This document shows, one piece after another, positions 13,853-17,463 of a stretch of 17,463 bases of DNA. Numbering within the stretch: the first letter of the stretch is position 1; every line of letters starts with the position of its first letter. The notes under the pieces are model-generated. The model was not told the DNA's origin, did no database searches, and saw only the letters and a program-made list of their open reading frames with translations. Location: NCBI GenBank assembly GCA_041676645.1, contig JBAYRO010000063.1:1-17463 (forward strand). Reading direction: 5' to 3'. The position numbers and the translations under genes are program-made. The stretch is from JAMLIN01 sp041676645 (GTDB lineage Bacteria > Pseudomonadota > Gammaproteobacteria > Burkholderiales > Burkholderiaceae_E).

Positions 13853-15610
13853 TCAGCGGGCCGGCGAGGGCGGTCTCGGCGACGGTGTCGCCGGCGGTGA
13901 CGGCGTCGGCGGACGCGGCGGGCACTCATGGAAGATCCGCGCGGTACAGCGCGCGCAGATCTCCGGATCGAGCCGCTTCATGACGATGTGGGTAATCGCT
14001 TCGCTCTTGGTTTCGAAGATGTTCCCGTCGCCGAGCGCCTCCGTCATGCCGCTGCGCTGCCAGGCCGCCAGCACCGGCGCACGTGGCCGGTGGAAGTACA
14101 GGTCGCCGTCGACGGCGCGCCGGGTGGCCAGCTCGCTGCGCCAGAGCCGATCCCCCGCCTGGTCGATGAAGTTCATGCTCCTGGCCATGACCAGCAGGTG
14201 CTTCTGGTCCGGGCTGCGCTCGCGCAGGCTGCGCAGCCCGTCGCGGACATGCCCCGCGGCGGCGAAATAGACCGACCCCTCCATGCGCAGCAGCACCAGC
14301 TGGGGGCACTCCTGCACCGGTTCGTCGATCTGCGAGATCGGGGTGAAGCGTCGACGCGGCCCCCAGGGGACCATCCGGCGCATCGCCGGGCGCGAGCTCT
14401 GGTCGAGATAGAAGCCGAGCGCCAGCGCCATGCCGAGCAGGATCGCGAGCTCCATGCGGATCGTCATCGTCGCCAGCCAGGTGGCGCCGAGGGTGATCGC
14501 GTCGCCGCGCGAGAAGCGCACGATCTCGCGGATCCACCGCAGGTCGATCAGCTGCCAGGCGACATAGAGCAGCAGCGCCTCGACGGCGGCGAGCGGAATC
14601 GCGCCGATCAGCGGCCCCGCCATCCCGACCAGCAGGAGCAGGACCCCGGCCGAGAGCACGGCGGCAAGCGGGGTGCGGGCGCCGGCCTCGTAGTTGGGCA
14701 GCGAGCGGTTGAGCGAGCCGCAGGAGACATAGGACGAGAAGAAACTGCCGACGATGTTCGACAGGCCCTGGCCCCGGATCTCGCGATTGGTGCGCAGCAC
14801 CTGGCCCGATCGCTGGGCGATCGCCTTGGCGATCGAGATCGACTGCGCCAGGGAGATCAGGGTCAGCGCGAGCGCAATGCCCACCAGCGAGGGCAGCTGA
14901 TCGATGGCGGCCAGGGGGTTCGACAGGGGCGGCAGGACTCGCGGCAGGGCGCCGAGCGGCTGCGCAACGACGCCGGCGGCGGCCGCCAGCACGGCCGCCG
15001 CCAGCGAGGCGAGCACCAGCGCGATCAGCATTGCCGGCCAGCGCGGCCGCCAGCGGGTGATGGCGACCGTCACGAGGATGGTGAGCACCGCGATCGCGGG
15101 TTCCACCACGGCCGGCCCGGACGCCTGGCGGTAGAGATCGCCCAGCCCGAGCAGGGCATGCCAGCCGATCAGGCAGGCGGCGCCCGAGGTGAAGCCGGTG
15201 AGCACCGAAGGCGCGATGAAGTTGGCGAGCACGCCCAGGCGCAGGCCGGCGACCAGCAACTGCATCAGTCCGACCAGGAAGGTGGTGGCCAGCACGAGCT
15301 GCAGGTATTCCCCGGTACCGACCGCCGCCAGCGGCGCAAGCATCGCGAAGATCGCCAGCGACAAGGCATTGGTGGGCCCCGAGGTGACATGCAGGCTGGA
15401 GCCGAAGAGCGCCGCGACCACGCAGGGCACCAGCGCGGTATAGATCCCGAACTCGGGCGGCAGGCCGGCAAGCCGTGCGAAGGCCACGCCCTGGGGCAGC
15501 ACCAGCAGGGCGCCCAGGAGGGCGGCCAGGAGGTCGGCCCGCAGGGTCTGCGGACTGACCGATCGCCACCAGCGGGCCACGTCGACGGATGGCGTCGGCG
15601 CGCCGTTCAT
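13853..15610 (-). CDS. SulP (SLC26-type) anion transporter with STAS domain
   Basis: This 585-residue inner-membrane protein has SulP architecture: a transmembrane domain (about 23-402) followed by a cytoplasmic STAS domain (about 435-546). Family motifs are LPQGVAFARLAGLPPEFGIY (38-57), TSGPTNALS (76-84) and VSCGSLNRSLPNYEAGART (295-313). The substrate may be sulfate, bicarbonate or a dicarboxylate and cannot be read from sequence. In the STAS domain the usual DSSG-type loop reads NFIDQAGD (480-487), so there is no phosphorylatable serine. After the STAS domain come a cysteine cluster, ICARCTARIFHEC (551-563), and a proline/serine-rich tail to residue 585. The gene converges on the DUF2817 gene with 35 bases between stops. 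A promoter with a good -35 lies about 100 bases upstream. Confidence 0.93.
   Translation of the reverse strand: MNGAPTPSVDVARWWRSVSPQTLRADLLAALLGALLVLPQGVAFARLAGLPPEFGIYTALVPCVVAALFGSSLHVTSGPTNALSLAIFAMLAPLAAVGTGEYLQLVLATTFLVGLMQLLVAGLRLGVLANFIAPSVLTGFTSGAACLIGWHALLGLGDLYRQASGPAVVEPAIAVLTILVTVAITRWRPRWPAMLIALVLASLAAAVLAAAAGVVAQPLGALPRVLPPLSNPLAAIDQLPSLVGIALALTLISLAQSISIAKAIAQRSGQVLRTNREIRGQGLSNIVGSFFSSYVSCGSLNRSLPNYEAGARTPLAAVLSAGVLLLLVGMAGPLIGAIPLAAVEALLLYVAWQLIDLRWIREIVRFSRGDAITLGATWLATMTIRMELAILLGMALALGFYLDQSSRPAMRRMVPWGPRRRFTPISQIDEPVQECPQLVLLRMEGSVYFAAAGHVRDGLRSLRERSPDQKHLLVMARSMNFIDQAGDRLWRSELATRRAVDGDLYFHRPRAPVLAAWQRSGMTEALGDGNIFETKSEAITHIVMKRLDPEICARCTARIFHECPPRPPTPSPPATPSPRPPSPAR
13856..13921 (-). 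repeat. Low-complexity segment coding the Pro/Ser/Thr tail of SulP
   Basis: The last 22 codons of the SulP gene encode mostly Pro with Ser, Thr, Ala and Arg in a PxPSPP-like pattern. On the plus strand this appears as a G/C-rich irregular repeat of GGCGG and GGCGAC words. It is likely disordered protein beyond the conserved cysteine cluster and could vary in length between strains. Confidence 0.6.
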
Positions 15611-15715
15611 GAATTCGGCTTGGGCAAGTTCAGGGTCTCCGGCCGCGGGGCGGGGCGTCCGCGCTCAGGACGCCGCGCCCGCCTTGCCGGCGAGCGTCGG
15701 CGATGATCGGGGTGG

Positions 15716-15743
15716 ATTCTCCGCGTTCGCGACAAGCGGTCAA
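15716..15743 (-). promoter_or_regulatory. Predicted promoter of the SulP gene
   Basis: On the minus strand TTGACC (15743-15738) matches the -35 consensus at five of six positions. After a 16-base spacer GAGAAT (15721-15716) matches the -10 at four of six. Transcription would start near 15709, leaving a leader of about 100 bases. It overlaps the divergent promoter proposed for the MOSC gene. Confidence 0.45.
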
Positions 15744-15756
15744 GCCGCGTTAGCAT
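15729..15756 (+). promoter_or_regulatory. Predicted promoter of the MOSC gene
   Basis: GCGACA (15729-15734) and TAGCAT (15751-15756) are spaced by 16 bases, and TAGCAT ends 8 bases before the ATG at 15765. Transcription would then start at or just before the start codon, which has no Shine-Dalgarno sequence. It overlaps the SulP promoter on the other strand, so the two would compete for polymerase. Confidence 0.35.
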
Positions 15757-15764
15757 GGCGGCCG

Positions 15765-16472
15765 ATGAACACAAGCCACCAGACCGCCATCGCGCAGGCC
15801 ATCGCCGGCGCGCCCGCACCCGCCCATCCCGAACCCGACGAAGCCGCGGCCCGAGGTGCCCGACCGCCACGCCTGCTCGCGATCTGCGCCGGCCCGGCGG
15901 CACGGCTGCGCGGCAAGGTCGCCGGCCAGGCGGTCGATGTGCTCTCGGGCATCGTCAAGCCTGCCCGCAGCACCCTGGAGGATCCCGTCGAGGTCGATTT
16001 CGGTCGCCTCGGCGTCGTCGGCGACGAACAGGCCGACCTGAGCGTCCATGGCGGCCAGGACAAGGCCGTCTACGTCTACCCGGTCGAGCACTATGTCGCC
16101 TGGGCGCAGCGCGCGGCCCGGGCCGACGTGCCCTTCCCGGGCGGCGCGGGCAGCCTCGGCGAGAACCTGCTGGTCGAGGGCCTGCTCGAATCCGACGTCT
16201 GGACCGGCGACCGGCTCGAGATCGGCGGGATCGTGCTCGCGGTCACCACGCCGCGACGGCCCTGCTACAAGCTCGACCTGCTTCTCTACGAGGGAGCGGG
16301 CCGCGACATGGTGCTCGCCCGCCAGCCCGGCTGGTACTGCGCCGTCGTCCGTCCGGGCAAAGCCGCCGCCGGACAGCCGATCCTCCAGCGGGCGGGCTCC
16401 CGTGCCTATACCATCGGCGAGACCCATCGTCGCCAGTACCGGCTTCCCCCGGTAGCAAAGGAAGTGGAGTAG
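15765..16472 (+). CDS. MOSC-domain protein (YiiM-like)
   Basis: This 235-residue protein contains a MOSC domain (about 38-205), related to the C-terminal domain of molybdenum-cofactor sulfurases and to YiiM/YcbX, which use the molybdenum cofactor in reducing N-hydroxylated compounds. Typical motifs are GDEQADLSVHGGQDKAVY (86-103), YPVEHYVAW (105-113), GSLGENLLVEG (129-139) and PRRPCYKLD (163-171) with the conserved Cys167. The size matches E. coli YiiM (224 residues) apart from an Ala/Pro-rich N-terminal extension of about 30 residues. I chose the ATG at 15765 because the frame upstream runs through the divergent promoter region. The 58-residue membrane peptide gene follows after 9 bases and is probably co-transcribed. 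The substrate is unknown. Confidence 0.9.
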   Translation: MNTSHQTAIAQAIAGAPAPAHPEPDEAAARGARPPRLLAICAGPAARLRGKVAGQAVDVLSGIVKPARSTLEDPVEVDFGRLGVVGDEQADLSVHGGQDKAVYVYPVEHYVAWAQRAARADVPFPGGAGSLGENLLVEGLLESDVWTGDRLEIGGIVLAVTTPRRPCYKLDLLLYEGAGRDMVLARQPGWYCAVVRPGKAAAGQPILQRAGSRAYTIGETHRRQYRLPPVAKEVE

Positions 16473-16481
16473 ATTAAGCCC

Positions 16482-16658
16482 ATGACCCGGCTCAGCCCCG
16501 CGCAGCGCACCGCCTCCACCGCCCGCATCGTCCTGACGGCGGGCGTCCTGTTCGTCATCGAAGCCCTCGCTCGTGGCTCGGCGATGCGCACCGCCATCGC
16601 CGGCGCCATCGTCGCGATCGGCGGCGGCCTCCTGATCGCGGCGAAGCGCTCCGACTGA
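16482..16658 (+). CDS. Small hypothetical membrane protein (58 aa)
   Basis: A 58-residue frame beginning MTRLSPAQRT and ending AAKRSD follows the MOSC gene by 9 bases. It has two hydrophobic segments (about 15-30 and 37-54) separated by ALARGSAMRT, with positive residues at both ends; a two-helix hairpin with both ends inside the cell is likely. Codon third positions are G/C-rich like the neighbours, which supports real coding. GTGGAG lies 12 bases before the ATG, and TAGATT (16470-16475) would also suit a start at the ATG. I do not recognise a family. Confidence 0.6.
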   Translation: MTRLSPAQRTASTARIVLTAGVLFVIEALARGSAMRTAIAGAIVAIGGGLLIAAKRSD

Positions 16659-16674
16659 AATGAAACGGCCCCCA

Positions 16675-16718
16675 CGTCGGCTATCGCTCCCTCCGGCCGG
16701 GCGCCACTGATAGCGACG
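16675..16718. repeat. Imperfect inverted repeat before the last gene
   Basis: CGTCGGCTATC (16675-16685) and GATAGCGACG (16709-16718) pair with one bulged G and a 23-base loop. The repeat fills most of the 62-base gap after the small membrane protein and ends 2 bases before the TTG start of the next gene. It may be an operator or a translation-controlling hairpin. There is no T-run, so it is a poor terminator. Confidence 0.35.
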
Positions 16719-16720
16719 GC

Positions 16721-17463
16721 TTGAACGACGCGGAATCCCTGCGCGTCGATCGCTACCCGATCGACGACGAACTGCGCGACGACGGCAGCGTCGGCCCCGA
16801 ACTCGCTCACCTCGCCCGTTCCTACATCGACAGCCCGCGGGCGCTGGTCTTCCGCAACCCCTCGTCGGACTGGCGCCTGTTCATGGTGCTGCTGCCGCTC
16901 GCCTCGCGCCTGTCGCTGATGCGCAACCCGATCTTCGCCCAGCTCACCCGGGCCTGGGGGCTGAACCTGCGCTTCCTCGGCGTCGACCGCGAGCATCGCA
17001 TCCACGACTTCCGCGGCCTGCTCACCGACCGGATGCTGGCCTCCCTGGTCGACTGGCTGGGCTCGCTCGAATCGGCCGGTGGACGCGCCGAACGGGGCCT
17101 GGACCTGCTGTTCGAAGCGCTTGCCGACGAGATGCTCACGATCCTGGAGCGCGCCGGCCCCGCCCGTGACGCCCACCTCGCGCTGGCGCAGCGTCTCGAA
17201 CCGGACGCGCCGGCCACGCTCTTCGAGCGCAGCACCCGTTATCCCGACTTCCTCGCGCAACTGCGCCGGGCGCTGCGCGACGGCATCGTCGACGTCGGCT
17301 TCTACGGCCGGGCGCTGCGCTCGATCGACCTGCGCGAAGCCGCGGTGGAGCAGCGCATCGCCGCGCAGCTGCTGGGCAGCCTCGATCCGGTCACGCTCGC
17401 CAAGCTCGAGCGCACCGGCGCCGGGCACCATCTGGGCGCCTACAACTGGCTGGCGCTGGCGCC
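16721..17463 (+). CDS. Unrecognised protein, partial at right end of window
   Basis: An open frame of 247 codons runs off the right edge with strong third-position G/C and no stop. The only start available near its beginning is TTG at 16721; an in-frame stop lies at 16661-16663 and the first in-frame ATG is at 16883 (residue 55). No Shine-Dalgarno precedes the TTG. The protein is soluble-looking and rich in Leu, Arg, Asp and Ala. Segments include VDRYPIDDELRDD, FRNPSSDWRLFMVLLPLASR (residues 48-67), LGVDREHRIHDFRGLLTDRM and a helical region with FYGRALRSIDLREAAVEQR. I recognise no catalytic motif. It may be co-transcribed with the MOSC and 58-residue genes. A frameshift in the C-run near 16669-16673 hiding an ATG at 16660 is an alternative. 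Confidence 0.65.
   Translation, partial: MNDAESLRVDRYPIDDELRDDGSVGPELAHLARSYIDSPRALVFRNPSSDWRLFMVLLPLASRLSLMRNPIFAQLTRAWGLNLRFLGVDREHRIHDFRGLLTDRMLASLVDWLGSLESAGGRAERGLDLLFEALADEMLTILERAGPARDAHLALAQRLEPDAPATLFERSTRYPDFLAQLRRALRDGIVDVGFYGRALRSIDLREAAVEQRIAAQLLGSLDPVTLAKLERTGAGHHLGAYNWLALA

Noticed and set aside
14086..14091. CACGTG core inside the SulP gene as a second parS
   Set aside because: The flanks do not match parS beyond the central hexamer, so it is a chance E-box-like hexamer in coding sequence.
13928..15706. 592-codon plus-strand open frame
   Set aside because: Antisense to the SulP transporter. It is rich in Gln/Arg/Asp/His, as expected from the complement of hydrophobic codons.
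1..17463. tRNA, rRNA, CRISPR array, insertion sequence, prophage or toxin-antitoxin genes
   Set aside because: Looked for on both strands. No cloverleaf-like segments, regularly spaced repeats, transposase motifs or terminal inverted repeats were recognised.

Overview
The window is GC-rich chromosomal DNA (by eye about two thirds or more G+C, strong G/C at third codon positions). It is packed with metabolic and transport genes and shows no phage, insertion sequence, CRISPR array, tRNA or rRNA. A GTP-type PEP carboxykinase, an EgtB-type enzyme, a SulP transporter with an Ile-Cys-x-x-Cys tail and a canonical parS site fit a free-living high-GC proteobacterium. A beta-proteobacterium of the Burkholderiales type is my best guess, inferred from gene content only.

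Layout. 1-453 holds no gene I can support, but contains a short-period GC repeat and a perfect 16-bp parS palindrome (414-429), which suggests an origin-proximal location. 454-3680 (minus) carries a GMC flavoprotein alcohol dehydrogenase and an upstream GabD-like aldehyde dehydrogenase. Divergent from them, 3803-6072 (plus) carries an M20 amidohydrolase of the N-carbamoyl-amino-acid hydrolase/allantoate amidohydrolase type, translationally coupled to a PdxA-like dehydrogenase. 6196-8136 (plus) holds an MFS transporter and an unrecognised membrane protein. The latter converges on egtB (8133-9386, minus), and the two stop codons overlap in one CTAG. Upstream of egtB, on the same strand, lie a good intrinsic terminator and pckG (9524-11395).

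A 469-bp divergent region with three strong inverted repeats separates pckG from a plus-strand pair: a 2-keto-4-pentenoate hydratase-like protein and a DUF2817 (M14-like) metallopeptidase. A SulP/STAS anion transporter (13853-15610, minus) follows, divergent from a MOSC-domain protein. After that come a 58-aa two-segment membrane peptide and the start of an unrecognised large protein that runs off the right end.

How the genes fit together. The left third looks like a catabolic locus: alcohol to aldehyde to acid, plus amide or carbamoyl hydrolysis. The shared substrate cannot be named from sequence. The remainder is a mix of housekeeping (gluconeogenesis), thiol/redox chemistry (EgtB, MOSC) and transport. 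Several genes have a -10-like hexamer 6-8 nt before the start codon and no clear Shine-Dalgarno, a pattern compatible with leaderless mRNAs.
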